NCBI GenBank assembly: GCA_030747695.1
Contig: JASLKG010000005.1
Coordinates: forward strand, 232,271-296,270
DNA: 64,000 nucleotides
Direction: 5' to 3'
DNA from: Candidatus Poseidoniaceae archaeon
GTDB lineage: Archaea > Thermoplasmatota > Poseidoniia > Poseidoniales > Poseidoniaceae
Shown: positions 9,121-18,802 of the stretch, one piece after another
Layout: the number at the start of each line of letters is the position of its first letter
Position numbering within the stretch: the first letter of the stretch is position 1
The notes under the pieces: model-generated
The model's database searches: none
Seen by the model: only the letters and a program-made list of their open reading frames with translations
What the model was told of the DNA's origin: nothing
Position numbers and translations under genes: made by a program

Positions 9121-10527
9121 TCACGCATTCAGGTTTCTAATGTCAGGGGATTGGTCAGCAACGATGAACTCCAGCATAGCCGCCCACATCACGAATTCCA
9201 TGCTTTTCTCAAGTTCTTCTTGACCACCGACTTCAGCAACCATATTGTCGAGGGTGTCAGACGGTGAATGATAAGCGGAGTAATCTTCATCATAGGCCCC
9301 TAGATGGAATATTGTTTGTGCACCAAGGTTTCGGAATGTGACGTGATCAGAACGACCGAAAGTGTCCTCGTGAACATCAAAAACTCTGTTATGATGCTCA
9401 TCCCAGTGCTGATCACATCCAGCACCATAACTGCCATTTATTGATAGATTACGCTCTGCATTGAGAATTCCAAAATGGACGTGATCAAGCACATTGGTGA
9501 TTTCGACATCTTGCACATCAGGATTAGCATCTGGTCCAGACCAGGCATGGTATGGAAAGAAGTCACCAGTCCCTCCTTTCTTAGCAGGCCAAGACATACC
9601 CATCATATCCATATTGATATAGAACTCTAATTCTTTGTCATGAGGTAGACAGTAATCACATTGATTGTTAGCGAAGGCATTGGAACCGCGAAGTCCTTCT
9701 TCTTCACTAGACCATAAGGCGAGAAAAGTGTCACAATCGAATGTTAGATCTACAAATGCACGAGCGAACAGCATCATGGTGACAGTACCTGCAGTATTGT
9801 CGTATGCGCCCTCATATGTGCCTCCTCCGGGGGGGCCGCCAGGGAACATGATGTCCATATGAGCCCCCATCCCTTGTACACAGTCATCGTTACGTCCATC
9901 TTTCCATGCAATAATATTGAGACTCTCAGGTTCTGTTGGATTTCCATGATCTATTACTCTCAGGATGTGAGTTTCATAGCCGAGCCCCTCAAAATGCCCT
10001 TGGAAGAATGAAGCAGCCCGCTCAAATGCAGGATTAGGGCTCCCCATCCAGCGATTAACATATCCTCCACATTTTGAGGAGTCAGAGCAAACACTAGTTA
10101 TGAAGTCCATCTTTTCGAACCATTCTTCGCCGGTAACTATCGGTGTTCCATCAGTAATCGGGACATTAACGATTTCACTGCGTCCATTGTCATCGGTGAA
10201 AGTGATGTTTACACTAGTGACGTATGGTGTTGTCAGGATCCAACCGGCTACAGTTTCTTCTCCAGCAGTGACCTGATGGCTCTTCACATATGTTCCATTA
10301 ACAAATAATAGCACATCTTCCTGAGTCGATATACTGTTACCTTTTCCTTCCAGAGTGAAGTCATGAAATTCTCCATTTCTTAGAATTATGTCATTAGGAT
10401 TAGCAAAATCAATTTGAAAGGCCGAATCTACATCTATCTCCTTAACTTCAGATTCACCAAAGCACCCTGAAAGCGGTGCTAGAACAAAAATACCAACCAG
10501 TACTAGTGCAGTCATCTTCTTGTCCAT
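9121..10527 (-). CDS. M28 family zinc aminopeptidase, lipoprotein
   Basis: A secreted metallopeptidase, probably lipid-anchored outside the membrane. The chosen ATG (10527) gives a clean signal peptide ending in the lipobox LSGC (Cys22); a longer frame to 10581 would put 18 unsuited residues in front. The M28 two-zinc site is complete: His in GAHMD, bridging Asp in YDNTAG, Glu pair in SSEEEG, Asp in NMDMMG and His in YHSPSDT. Roughly 120 residues between signal and catalytic domain form an extra, probably beta-rich, domain. The family removes N-terminal residues from peptides. The stop codon abuts the stop of the convergent MerT-like gene. A G7 run lies inside it at about 9829. Confidence 0.9.
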   Translation of the reverse strand: MDKKMTALVLVGIFVLAPLSGCFGESEVKEIDVDSAFQIDFANPNDIILRNGEFHDFTLEGKGNSISTQEDVLLFVNGTYVKSHQVTAGEETVAGWILTTPYVTSVNITFTDDNGRSEIVNVPITDGTPIVTGEEWFEKMDFITSVCSDSSKCGGYVNRWMGSPNPAFERAASFFQGHFEGLGYETHILRVIDHGNPTEPESLNIIAWKDGRNDDCVQGMGAHMDIMFPGGPPGGGTYEGAYDNTAGTVTMMLFARAFVDLTFDCDTFLALWSSEEEGLRGSNAFANNQCDYCLPHDKELEFYINMDMMGMSWPAKKGGTGDFFPYHAWSGPDANPDVQDVEITNVLDHVHFGILNAERNLSINGSYGAGCDQHWDEHHNRVFDVHEDTFGRSDHVTFRNLGAQTIFHLGAYDEDYSAYHSPSDTLDNMVAEVGGQEELEKSMEFVMWAAMLEFIVADQSPDIRNLNA

Positions 10528-10582
10528 ACATCTCGCGTTGTATAACTCATTGATGAATATATTCAATCTACGTATTATCAAA

Positions 10583-10610
10583 AAGGTGCGGATAGCGCTA
10601 TCCGCACCTT
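10583..10610. repeat. 28-bp perfect palindrome made of tRNA-Gly 3' end sequence
   Basis: The 14-base arm aaggtgcggatagc is followed directly by its reverse complement. On the minus strand it is followed by five T, so it can act as a hairpin terminator. The arms match the 3' end of the tRNA-Gly gene 1.45 kb away; 14 bases (aggtgcggatagcg) are shared with 12051-12064, and both copies are preceded by an A run. Confidence 0.9.
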
Positions 10611-10763
10611 AGTCAAAACCGTTGTATTGAAAGTCATACCCGTGTGGAATAAATGTCCAAAATTTGAGCATATTATTGACGAATAAGACAAACTTCCATA
10701 TTTCCCGATTCCGGTAAAATATCGACGAAACGTGTAACTTTCTAGCATAGAATATTCAAGCCT

Positions 10764-11804
10764 CTAGAATAATTCAATATAACTTCGAAATTGTTTAGAT
10801 AAAAGCGAGAGTTCTTTGAGTTGGATCCATGCATAAAAGCTGATACCAAAAAGACCAAGCGGAAATGCAACAAAAAATAGGTCAACAAAGAGTACTCCTA
10901 GAAAGTCCCCAATGTTAGAAAAAGACTGATTATTTAGTACAAAAGGGAAAGGAGTAGTAAATACAAAAAATGTCCACATGGTTGCCAAAAAAGCATTACC
11001 TGTAGAGACAATCCTCCTACTAGGACTAGTATATGTTAGACAATCTAAAATCCTCTTCATCATTTGCTTTATTTCCATTTTCATCGAATCATATTCAGAA
11101 CTCATACTCTTTGGGGGGAACATGTTGAACCATCCTTCAGCACAGTCATTCATCATGCCAACCAAAAGAATAATGTCATCTATTCTCCAACTTCCCCAAC
11201 GTTTTGTCTGAAGTTTATCCAGCATTACCAAATGTACTGATAATATATATTCGAAGTTAGAAAATTCCAGCAGCAGAGAGTCTTCATAACTTGGATTCTC
11301 TGATAGATGGTTTAGGACTATTGCTGCATCATGCACTTCTTCTGATTTTGAGATTTGCTTCCCATAATGCATCCATTGTTCTTTAGAATTTTCCTCCGTG
11401 AAAATTTCAGGGTATTCCTCAATATTTCTAACTAAATCAATCATTTTCTCAAATATTATTCTTCTTTCAGTTATCGGAATCAATCGATCTACTATTCCCA
11501 CTTTGTCACTTGAATCACAATAGTCACACAAAGATGCGATAGAACTCTTAATGATCTCACCATCTCCCAATCTAATTCCCGTTCTAATCTTGATTACCAT
11601 ATGATCGATAATAGAATATTCTCCGGCAGAAATCATGGCTTCTTCATCGTTGTATACTTGATTCACGTCACCCATCACGACAGAATCTTCTATTGCCAAA
11701 GATAGTGAAGTATGTACAGTATCACCTGACATTGGTGGAGAGGGAATCCATTCAGAACCAGTCCACATCCATTTTCCATCTGGGCTAAAAGTTGGACTTG
11801 ACAC
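10764..11804 (-). CDS. Hypothetical membrane protein with N-terminal Trp motif
   Basis: Not recognised. The 346-residue product begins with a GTG start; an in-frame stop lies just upstream, so no earlier start is available. Residues 6-20 read FSPDGKWMWTGSEWIP, a short Trp-rich motif resembling the WW-like or DUF2510-like pieces often placed at the ends of membrane proteins. The middle (about 60-270) is helical and soluble-looking. Two strong hydrophobic segments near the C-terminus (about 275-295 and 303-328) would anchor it in the membrane. It is the only gene between the tRNA-Gly gene and the tRNA-derived palindrome, so it may be cargo of a small integrated segment. No neighbour suggests a function. 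Confidence 0.7.
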   Translation of the reverse strand: MSSPTFSPDGKWMWTGSEWIPSPPMSGDTVHTSLSLAIEDSVVMGDVNQVYNDEEAMISAGEYSIIDHMVIKIRTGIRLGDGEIIKSSIASLCDYCDSSDKVGIVDRLIPITERRIIFEKMIDLVRNIEEYPEIFTEENSKEQWMHYGKQISKSEEVHDAAIVLNHLSENPSYEDSLLLEFSNFEYILSVHLVMLDKLQTKRWGSWRIDDIILLVGMMNDCAEGWFNMFPPKSMSSEYDSMKMEIKQMMKRILDCLTYTSPSRRIVSTGNAFLATMWTFFVFTTPFPFVLNNQSFSNIGDFLGVLFVDLFFVAFPLGLFGISFYAWIQLKELSLLSKQFRSYIELF

Positions 11805-12050
11805 AACATCTGTAAATCATGATAGTTTATTGATTAATTCCCGTAATCAAAGAATATAACGAAAAATATGAGGAAATAGTCGGTGTTCTTGCCTTTCAGG
11901 TATGGTTCACGGCGGGTTGAGGTTGGGTTGAGGTATACGTAGAAAGATAATTGTTGAAATCGTGTCAAATAATGGCATGTGAAACAACCGTACCGATTGA
12001 ATTACCGGAAAGTGGAACTTTTTGCCCGCAGCAAAGCCGGTGAAAAAGGT

Positions 12051-12064
12051 AGGTGCGGATAGCG
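12051..12064. repeat. tRNA-end direct repeat (attachment-site-like)
   Basis: The 14 bases aggtgcggatagcg span the 3' end of tRNA-Gly and recur in the same orientation inside the palindrome at 10584-10597. Short tRNA 3'-end repeats are the usual footprint of tyrosine-integrase insertion, but no integrase is present. Confidence 0.5.
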
Positions 12065-12125
12065 GGAGTCGAACCCACGACATGAGGTTGGAAACCTCAG
12101 GTGATAGCCACTTCACCATATCCGC
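12054..12125 (-). tRNA. tRNA-Gly (anticodon UCC)
   Basis: The minus strand folds into a full cloverleaf of 72 bases: acceptor GCGGATA with TATCCGC, a four-pair D stem (GTGA/TCAC), anticodon stem TGAGG/CCTCA with loop TTTCCAA (anticodon TCC at 12090-12092), T stem GTGGG/CCCGC with loop TTCGACT, and discriminator A. CCA is not encoded (the next bases are CCT). A T5 run lies about 8 bases after the 3' end. There is no intron. It reads GGA codons. Confidence 0.97.
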
Positions 12126-12135
12126 GAAGCAATTT

Positions 12136-12152
12136 GGGGGAGGGCGTCCCCC
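12136..12152 (-). terminator. Hairpin between subtilase stop and tRNA-Gly
   Basis: The inverted repeat ggggga/tccccc with a five-base loop lies in the 43-base gap after the subtilase stop codon. It could end that transcript or mark the processing point of the tRNA leader. There is no T run directly after it. Confidence 0.35.
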
Positions 12153-12168
12153 TCTTAGCCGATTCGGT

Positions 12169-15100
12169 TTAATTTGGAGGAGGCATACGCCCAAATCTGT
12201 TGGCTGGATCGAAGTTAAATCTATCATTCCGAATTTGATTAATCGCCATTTCCCGGTTCTGTTTACGTTTTAATGAGGCCTTTCTACTACTAATAATTAA
12301 AGAAATTAGTAAAAATATCGCAACAGCACACGCAATAATTTCTTGCAAGTGAGGAATAGATAAGATACTGTCTTCAATGTCTTGTAACGTCCCTGTTTCA
12401 TTCGAGTTAATTGCGTGAACGGGTATGCTGGTAATTGACATCGATGAAGCAGCACCTGGTTCACTAGCTTCAATTACAATTGTATGCTCACCAGTGTTTA
12501 CTACATTACCTGCAAAGGGGACCATCTTATTTTCTGAACCATCAAGATTGATAACATGTGTTCTGGCACCTACATCGATTGAATTAATTGTTTTCCATTC
12601 TACTCTAACTGTTAGTGGATAAAGAATTTCATTCTGCACGCTACAAGTGAATGCAATACTGTTATCTGTAGCAATATCAATTTCAAAATTGGTTTCTGAG
12701 CATGTAAGAATTACTTCAGCAACATTTCTTCCTGGATCTTCAGGCCAGTGATCAGCAAGTTCTGACCCTGGAGCATTATTGTCACCAAAACCATCGCCAT
12801 CAGTATCATTCCATTGGCTATCGTGATCAGGGAATAGGTCTCCGCTATCAGACCACCCATCTTCATCACCATCAAGACAACCATTTTGGTCTATTGTCGA
12901 AGTTCCAAACGTCTGTGGGCAATCATCCCCATTGGTACCATCTGTATTGTCACCAAAACCATCTCCATCAACATCACTCCATTGGCTTGGATCGTTTGGC
13001 ATTATGTCATGGTCATCGGACCATCCATCGCCATCAGTATCAGAGCATCCAATTGATCCATTTGTTGAGTTTCCAGACTGTGACGGACAAGCATCTTGAT
13101 TGTTACCGAATCCATCTCCATCAGTATCGTTCCATTCTGAGTTGTCAGATGGGAATAAATCTCCAGAATCAGACCAACCATCCCCATCAGCATCTATGCA
13201 TCCAAACCTGTCTTCGGTTGAGGTTCCTGCAAGTGTAGGACATGAATCACTTTCAAACCCGGGATTATTGTCTCCATATCCATCTCCATCAGTATCATTC
13301 CATTGCGAATTTTCGAGAGGAAAAGAATCATTTGAATCAGCCCACGAATCTTGATCTGCATCAAAACATCCTAGTGAACCATTTGTTGAAGTTCCAGATT
13401 GGTTTACACAATCATCTTCCAGGTCATCATATCCATCTCCATCAGAGTCTATCCAGCGTGTAGGATCGGAAGGGAAATCATCATTCAAATCGGAATACCC
13501 GTCTCCATCGCTATCTAAACACCCATAGCGGTCAATTGTTGAATTACCATATGAATTTGTGCATGCATCAGGTTGGTTTCCAGCAGAGTTATCTCCATAG
13601 CCATCACCATCTGAATCTAACCATTGTGTAGGGTCATTTGGTAGTGCGTCGATTAAATCCGCCCATCCATCTCCATCAGTATCAGGACATCCTAGCGCCC
13701 CTCCTTCAGTTGAATTGCCTGCAACTTCTGGACATGCATCGGGATTAGTACCTCCACTATTATCTCCATACCCGTCACCATCAATATCATGCCATTGAGT
13801 AATGTCATCAGCATAAGAGTCTTCAGAATCAGCCCATCCGTCACCATCAGTATCAGGACACCCTAGAGTCCCATTTTGCCACGAATCTCCTGCAGTGTTG
13901 GGGCAATCATCTGCTAATGTCCCACTTGGATTATCTCCATATCCGTCACCATCAGTATCATTCCATTGAGTTCCATCACTTGGAAAAGCATCGTATTCAA
14001 CCGTCCGACCGTCTCCATCAGCATCAGGGCAACCAATCAATATCCAAGTGGAATTCCCAGCATCGAAGGGGCAATCATCTCCACTATCAGCAATCCCATC
14101 TCCATCAGTATCTGTTGATTTAGTTGGATCATTGGGCCACCCATCATCTGAATCAGCTACACCATCTCCATCAGTATCTAAACATCCTTGCACAGGGCTG
14201 GTTGAATTACCCCAAGTTGTGGGGCAGTCATCCCAATTAGTAGCAGGGTTAGCATTGTCAAAGTATCCATCACTGTCAGTATCTAACCATTGACTAGAAT
14301 CATTTTCAAGGACGTCGTTGATGTTTGATTGCCCGTCACCATCATTATCCAAACATCCATTTCTATCTAAAGTTGAATTACCCCAAACAGAATCGCATGC
14401 GTCAGCTCCATCAATTTCGGTCCAACTTCCATCGGGATCTGACCATGAATCTGAATCTGAATCTGGGCATCCATATCGGTCATTGCTAGAAGTTCCAATT
14501 ACAGAGGTACACGAGTCAGGATTTATCCCACCTGGATTGTCACCAAATCCATCACCATCACTATCTGACCATTGTGTTACTTCATTGGGGAAATCATCTC
14601 CAACATTGGACCATCCATCTCCATCGCCATCAGGGCAACCAGTTTGATCTTGGGTTGAAGTTCCGGCCGTAGTTGGACAATCATCTAAAGTATCAATGAA
14701 ACCATCTCCATCGGCATCAGCAGACATATTGGTCATCGAATAAGGAGAATCTAATATCATAGCAAACTTCTGTGGACCTGTTGGAATATTTGTTCCATTA
14801 ACATGAACTTCCCAAACCCCCGCCATAGGGGCTGAAATTGTAGTTCCAATTAGATTGTCAAGATTGTTTCCATATTCAGCCCAGTTGCCATTAGGATCTT
14901 TTACTGCAAAATCAATGTCATTGACGAGATTAGTTGCTGCAGAAGGGGTACTCGGTGCATCAGTCCAAGAAACCATTATTTTTAGATCAGGGGCACTAGA
15001 GGGCACTGTAAACTTCCAACTCCTCGAATCCCCAGTATTGACAGATTCATCATCGACCCATGATGTGTTTAATGCTTGACTTAAATCTAATAGCCCCCAG

Positions 15101-16860
15101 CCTTCATGATTGTTTGGTGCAGTTTCACCTGCACCATTTGTTGAAGAACCGTATTGGCCATTCATATCACGCGCACTAGAGGTTAGGATCCCTTTGACCA
15201 AAGCACTAGAGGGGTCGGAGTACCCAAGATTGTCTATTAGGTGCTGATAAATTAGAGCTGAAGCACCTGCAGTAATAGGAGTAGACATACTTGTTCCTCC
15301 CATGTAAACATAATCGGAATTAGAATATGACCCCCATCCCTGTGAAGTTGTAGAACGACTTTTCGTTGAAAGAATAAATGTTCCAGGTGCTGAAAGATCC
15401 GGTTTAAGTCGCCCATCATCAGTTGGCCCTCTACTAGAAAATGCGGCTAAACCTTCAGAATTGTTAGCCATTGGGTCAGAGTTGATTGGATTTGAAGGGA
15501 AGCTAACTGGCCACCATCCACCCCATGCTGAAGAAATACTGGGCCGGTTATTTTCTGAAGCGCCAACAGTAAGTACATTCTTTGAAGTAGCAGGTGCACC
15601 AATACTATCCCAATTTATTTCACCATCATTATCTGAATCAACCCCTGAATTTCCAGCAGAGAATAGTATTAACATCCCGCTGTGGTTTCTTGCTGAATAA
15701 TCAGTTTGCATAGAGTTTGTAGTGTATTGACCTGCAGCAGGTGCTCCCCATGAATTAGTGTGAATATGCGAACCATTTGCAGCAGCAGCATCAAACATAT
15801 ATGATAAATCATCAGGAATTCCCATTAGGGTATAATCATCAATGTATCCAAATGTATTTTCAACACTTGTAGTCCAATCAGTATACACCTGAGTTGCCTG
15901 CATGTATAATCGAGCTTCAGGCGCCATCCCCATTATTTGTCCAGAAGATTGAGTCCCATCTCCCAATACTGATCCAGCAACATGTGTACCATGCCCACTA
16001 TCTAAATCGGAGGCTCCGTCATTATATGGTGCATTTGCCCAACTTTGCGAGCTTGGAGGAATTCCAAATGAGTGAATATCAACAATATGATCACGTATGT
16101 CAGGGTGCATATTGGAATCATTGACACCATTGTCTAAACCTGTATCTGATACAGCGACAATTATACCGGTTCCATCTAAAGCATTCCAAGCCGGATTTAT
16201 CCCCGCGACTTGCGTAGCATTTCTCAAAACAGTTGCATCCACTATGTCGTCAGCCACATCGTTTAGTATGACTTTTTCATAAAGTGGTTCGATCCATTCT
16301 ACTTCTGATTGTTGTATCAACCATTCAACGCCACTAATTCGTACTTCTACAGTTGCCCAACGCCAATTATGCGAAAAAATACTAACATCGTTTCTTTCTT
16401 CAATGCCTTCTGGCAAATTATCTCCAGAAAGTACTAACTTTACAAACCCGTAGTCTTTGGTGATAAACCAAGAATCCATTTCTCCTTTCAGAGACGGAAT
16501 CAAGTCGGGATGTAATTTTGATTCTGGCGGCATTTGTATCATGCTACTTACATCTAAATCTTCCAATTGCAGAGTATTCTGTCCGGTTAATTCACAATGA
16601 AATGCTGCCGGAGGAAGGAATGACCAACAATTAATTCCAGACGATTCTAGTTCATGCAGCCATTCGCTTGGGACAGGGTAATCATGTGTTAGAATGAAAT
16701 AACCTTCATGTGTCATCATTGGAATATTTTCAATAGCATCTGCAACAACATTGCCATTACTTAGATTGATTACATCACCTTCAGGACTTGATTCACCCCA
16801 ACTTAATGCAGGACTGGCAGCAGAAGAAATCATCAGCAAGGCGAGTAATATCGAACGCAT
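12169..16860 (-). CDS. Large secreted subtilisin-like protease with thrombospondin type 3 repeats and C-terminal membrane anchor
   Basis: A 1563-residue cell-surface S8 endopeptidase. Order: signal peptide (about 1-20); a propeptide-like region to about 200; the catalytic domain with Asp239 (VSDTGLD), His290 (SGHGTHVAG) and Ser524 (GGTSMSTP); a P-domain-like beta sandwich about 600-705; a long calcium-binding array of thrombospondin type 3 repeats about 713-1395, built on DTDGDGYGDN; a beta domain about 1400-1490; and one membrane helix about 1505-1527 followed by a short basic cytoplasmic tail ending RMPPPN. The array would act as a stiff, calcium-dependent stalk holding the protease away from the cell. 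Its start is 79 bases from the divergent ABC exporter. The catalytic assignment is firm; the substrate is unknown. Confidence 0.93.
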   Translation of the reverse strand: MRSILLALLMISSAASPALSWGESSPEGDVINLSNGNVVADAIENIPMMTHEGYFILTHDYPVPSEWLHELESSGINCWSFLPPAAFHCELTGQNTLQLEDLDVSSMIQMPPESKLHPDLIPSLKGEMDSWFITKDYGFVKLVLSGDNLPEGIEERNDVSIFSHNWRWATVEVRISGVEWLIQQSEVEWIEPLYEKVILNDVADDIVDATVLRNATQVAGINPAWNALDGTGIIVAVSDTGLDNGVNDSNMHPDIRDHIVDIHSFGIPPSSQSWANAPYNDGASDLDSGHGTHVAGSVLGDGTQSSGQIMGMAPEARLYMQATQVYTDWTTSVENTFGYIDDYTLMGIPDDLSYMFDAAAANGSHIHTNSWGAPAAGQYTTNSMQTDYSARNHSGMLILFSAGNSGVDSDNDGEINWDSIGAPATSKNVLTVGASENNRPSISSAWGGWWPVSFPSNPINSDPMANNSEGLAAFSSRGPTDDGRLKPDLSAPGTFILSTKSRSTTSQGWGSYSNSDYVYMGGTSMSTPITAGASALIYQHLIDNLGYSDPSSALVKGILTSSARDMNGQYGSSTNGAGETAPNNHEGWGLLDLSQALNTSWVDDESVNTGDSRSWKFTVPSSAPDLKIMVSWTDAPSTPSAATNLVNDIDFAVKDPNGNWAEYGNNLDNLIGTTISAPMAGVWEVHVNGTNIPTGPQKFAMILDSPYSMTNMSADADGDGFIDTLDDCPTTAGTSTQDQTGCPDGDGDGWSNVGDDFPNEVTQWSDSDGDGFGDNPGGINPDSCTSVIGTSSNDRYGCPDSDSDSWSDPDGSWTEIDGADACDSVWGNSTLDRNGCLDNDGDGQSNINDVLENDSSQWLDTDSDGYFDNANPATNWDDCPTTWGNSTSPVQGCLDTDGDGVADSDDGWPNDPTKSTDTDGDGIADSGDDCPFDAGNSTWILIGCPDADGDGRTVEYDAFPSDGTQWNDTDGDGYGDNPSGTLADDCPNTAGDSWQNGTLGCPDTDGDGWADSEDSYADDITQWHDIDGDGYGDNSGGTNPDACPEVAGNSTEGGALGCPDTDGDGWADLIDALPNDPTQWLDSDGDGYGDNSAGNQPDACTNSYGNSTIDRYGCLDSDGDGYSDLNDDFPSDPTRWIDSDGDGYDDLEDDCVNQSGTSTNGSLGCFDADQDSWADSNDSFPLENSQWNDTDGDGYGDNNPGFESDSCPTLAGTSTEDRFGCIDADGDGWSDSGDLFPSDNSEWNDTDGDGFGNNQDACPSQSGNSTNGSIGCSDTDGDGWSDDHDIMPNDPSQWSDVDGDGFGDNTDGTNGDDCPQTFGTSTIDQNGCLDGDEDGWSDSGDLFPDHDSQWNDTDGDGFGDNNAPGSELADHWPEDPGRNVAEVILTCSETNFEIDIATDNSIAFTCSVQNEILYPLTVRVEWKTINSIDVGARTHVINLDGSENKMVPFAGNVVNTGEHTIVIEASEPGAASSMSITSIPVHAINSNETGTLQDIEDSILSIPHLQEIIACAVAIFLLISLIISSRKASLKRKQNREMAINQIRNDRFNFDPANRFGRMPPPN
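12770..14724 (-). repeat. Thrombospondin type 3 repeat array of the subtilase
   Basis: Roughly 650 codons of imperfect, in-frame repeats alternate Asp-rich calcium loops (DTDGDG, DSDGDG) with short segments such as DCPNTAGDS, giving Cys pairs at regular spacing. The repeats are degenerate at DNA level and stay in frame throughout. Confidence 0.9.
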
Positions 16861-16910
16861 GATTTACTGTAATACCGGGTAGGGGATGAATGTTACTCTA
16901 TTACGCAGGT

Positions 16911-16920
16911 TGAATAAATA
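16911..16920 (+). promoter_or_regulatory. Candidate TATA box for the ABC exporter
   Basis: The sequence tgaataaata ends 20 bases before the ATG at 16940. That distance suits an archaeal TATA element driving a leaderless or nearly leaderless transcript. Confidence 0.4.
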
Positions 16921-16939
16921 GAACCATTGCGCGCATAAT

Positions 16940-18802
16940 ATGGGTGCCGGAAATCCGCGGGCAGCGCAGTACGACCACCTTTCTCCAGAACAACTTAATC
17001 GGAAAATTTCCGTTCTGGGTAAACAGATTTGGCGAGTAGTCCCATATGCATTACAATATAAATCAAGAGCAATTACTGGTATGATCTCAAATGGCTTGGC
17101 TAGGTTTTCTGATTTGTTACCATTTGTGTTTATCGGGTTTGCAGTTGATTACTATTCAGGCATAGATACAGAGGGACCTTATGGAGTATTCAGAGATTGG
17201 TTAGATGGATCTGTGTTTCCACTAATAACCGATAATCTTGCTGTAGGATATGGGATTTTGATATTCCTTGGTTTTGCGAGCCTCTCCATTTTTCAAGGGA
17301 TTAGTGAATATTGTTGGCAAACATTAGGGTACAAGGTTCAGCATGATTTACGTTTAGATGCAACAAGGTCATTGATTGAGATGGAAGCATCATATTATGA
17401 TCTTAGGCAAACTGGACAACTAATGTCTGTCCTGTCTGCTGATGTAAATCAATTAGAAGACGTGATTAGTGATGCATCAACTTCAATAATACGAATAATT
17501 GTAACATTTGCAACTGCATTTTTATTGTTAATCTTGATGAGTTGGAAACTTGCAGCAGTATTATTTGCACCTTTGACTTTAATCGTCCCACTTGTATATT
17601 TATTCTCAACGAGAGTGCAAAAGAAGTATCGCCAGCAAAGGGAATCTACTGGCGATATTACAGCAGTATTAGAGAACATGATTTCTGGTATTTCAGTAGT
17701 ACAAGCGTACAATGCTCAAGAATGGGAAGCGAATCGAGTGACGCAAGAATCCCTTGCGTATCGCGACCAAGCAATTTCAGCTAGCAAAGTAAGAAATAGG
17801 TTTTTACCAGGATTATATTGGATTGCAGGAATTGCTTTTGGTTTATTGGTAACAGTAGGAGGGTATCTTACAAACAGTGGCGAGATTACTACTGGGCAAT
17901 TGGTTACATTTTTACTGATCTCAACTAGGATGACAATGCCTATGTTTATTTTCGGAATGTTAGTAAATCAATTACAAAAAGGAGAAGCAAGTGCAAGGAG
18001 AGTATTTGCATTAGTAGATTTGGAACCTAATATCAAAGATTCTGAAGACGCTATCAATTTGAAAGAACCAATTTCTACAATAGAATTTAAGAAAGTAGAT
18101 TTTACATATCCTGGGACTTCAATCAAAGTATTAGCTGGTATTTCATTCAAAGTCGATGCTGGTGAATTTGTTGGAATTATGGGCCATACTGGCGCAGGTA
18201 AAACAACAATTCTCAAGTTGTTAATGAGATATTATGTTCCGGATTCAGGCCAAGTTTTGGTAAATGGTATTGATGTAAACGAATTAACTTTAGATTCAGT
18301 AAGGCATCAAATGGGTTTTGTAAGCCAAGAACCATTTTTGTTTTTTGGAACGTTAAAGGAAAATGTTGCATACAATCGTGAATCTACAGATGAAGAAATA
18401 ATATCAGCATTAGAAATGGCTGGCGCAGTCGGATTCTTATCTGAATTAGAAGATGGCTTAGAAACAATGGTAGGCGACAGAGGCACAAAATTATCTGGAG
18501 GTCAAAGGGCTAGAGTGTCGTTAGCTCGTGCGTTGTTGAAGAGTCCAAGTTTATTGGTATTAGATGAAGCCAGTAGTGCTCTAGATGCCGAAACCGAGAA
18601 ACGGATTCAAGAGAACCTCTTAGCAAGTGGAGGATCAAGGACAACGATTGCAGTGGCACATAGACTTTCTACAATAAGAAATGCAGAAGAAATAATCTCC
18701 ATGGTTGATGGGGCAATTGTAGAGAGAGGTACGCATGAACAATTGATTGAAAGCGATGGAGTTTATGCCAGCCAATGGTTAATACAAACGGGTGAACAAT
18801 AA
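16940..18802 (+). CDS. ABC transporter, fused membrane and ATPase domains (MsbA/type IV exporter class)
   Basis: A 620-residue half-transporter that would work as a homodimer to export lipid, peptide or drug-like substrates. Residues about 35-330 form a six-helix membrane domain. The nucleotide-binding domain follows: Walker A GHTGAGKTT near 415, Q-loop VSQEPFL, signature LSGGQRARV near 517, Walker B LLVLDEASSALD, and the His switch in AVAHRLST. The N-terminus is soluble (AAQYDHLSPEQLNRK). It is divergent from the large subtilase, so co-regulation is possible but unproven. Substrate cannot be told from sequence. Confidence 0.9.
   Translation: MGAGNPRAAQYDHLSPEQLNRKISVLGKQIWRVVPYALQYKSRAITGMISNGLARFSDLLPFVFIGFAVDYYSGIDTEGPYGVFRDWLDGSVFPLITDNLAVGYGILIFLGFASLSIFQGISEYCWQTLGYKVQHDLRLDATRSLIEMEASYYDLRQTGQLMSVLSADVNQLEDVISDASTSIIRIIVTFATAFLLLILMSWKLAAVLFAPLTLIVPLVYLFSTRVQKKYRQQRESTGDITAVLENMISGISVVQAYNAQEWEANRVTQESLAYRDQAISASKVRNRFLPGLYWIAGIAFGLLVTVGGYLTNSGEITTGQLVTFLLISTRMTMPMFIFGMLVNQLQKGEASARRVFALVDLEPNIKDSEDAINLKEPISTIEFKKVDFTYPGTSIKVLAGISFKVDAGEFVGIMGHTGAGKTTILKLLMRYYVPDSGQVLVNGIDVNELTLDSVRHQMGFVSQEPFLFFGTLKENVAYNRESTDEEIISALEMAGAVGFLSELEDGLETMVGDRGTKLSGGQRARVSLARALLKSPSLLVLDEASSALDAETEKRIQENLLASGGSRTTIAVAHRLSTIRNAEEIISMVDGAIVERGTHEQLIESDGVYASQWLIQTGEQ

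Noticed and set aside
9820..9842. G7 run in the M28 peptidase as a second phase-variable tract
   Set aside because: It encodes a Pro/Gly stretch near the zinc site and is shorter than tracts that commonly slip; no stronger evidence.
11907..12273. Open frames of 83-106 codons on both strands over the tRNA-Gly gene
   Set aside because: They run through a confirmed tRNA and the end of the subtilase and show no protein family features.
13002..14647. Several plus-strand and minus-strand open frames of 60-114 codons inside the subtilase repeat array
   Set aside because: They are alternative frames of the Asp-rich calcium repeats. They contain only low-complexity His/Pro/Ser sequence and no start signals, while the 1563-codon frame explains the region.
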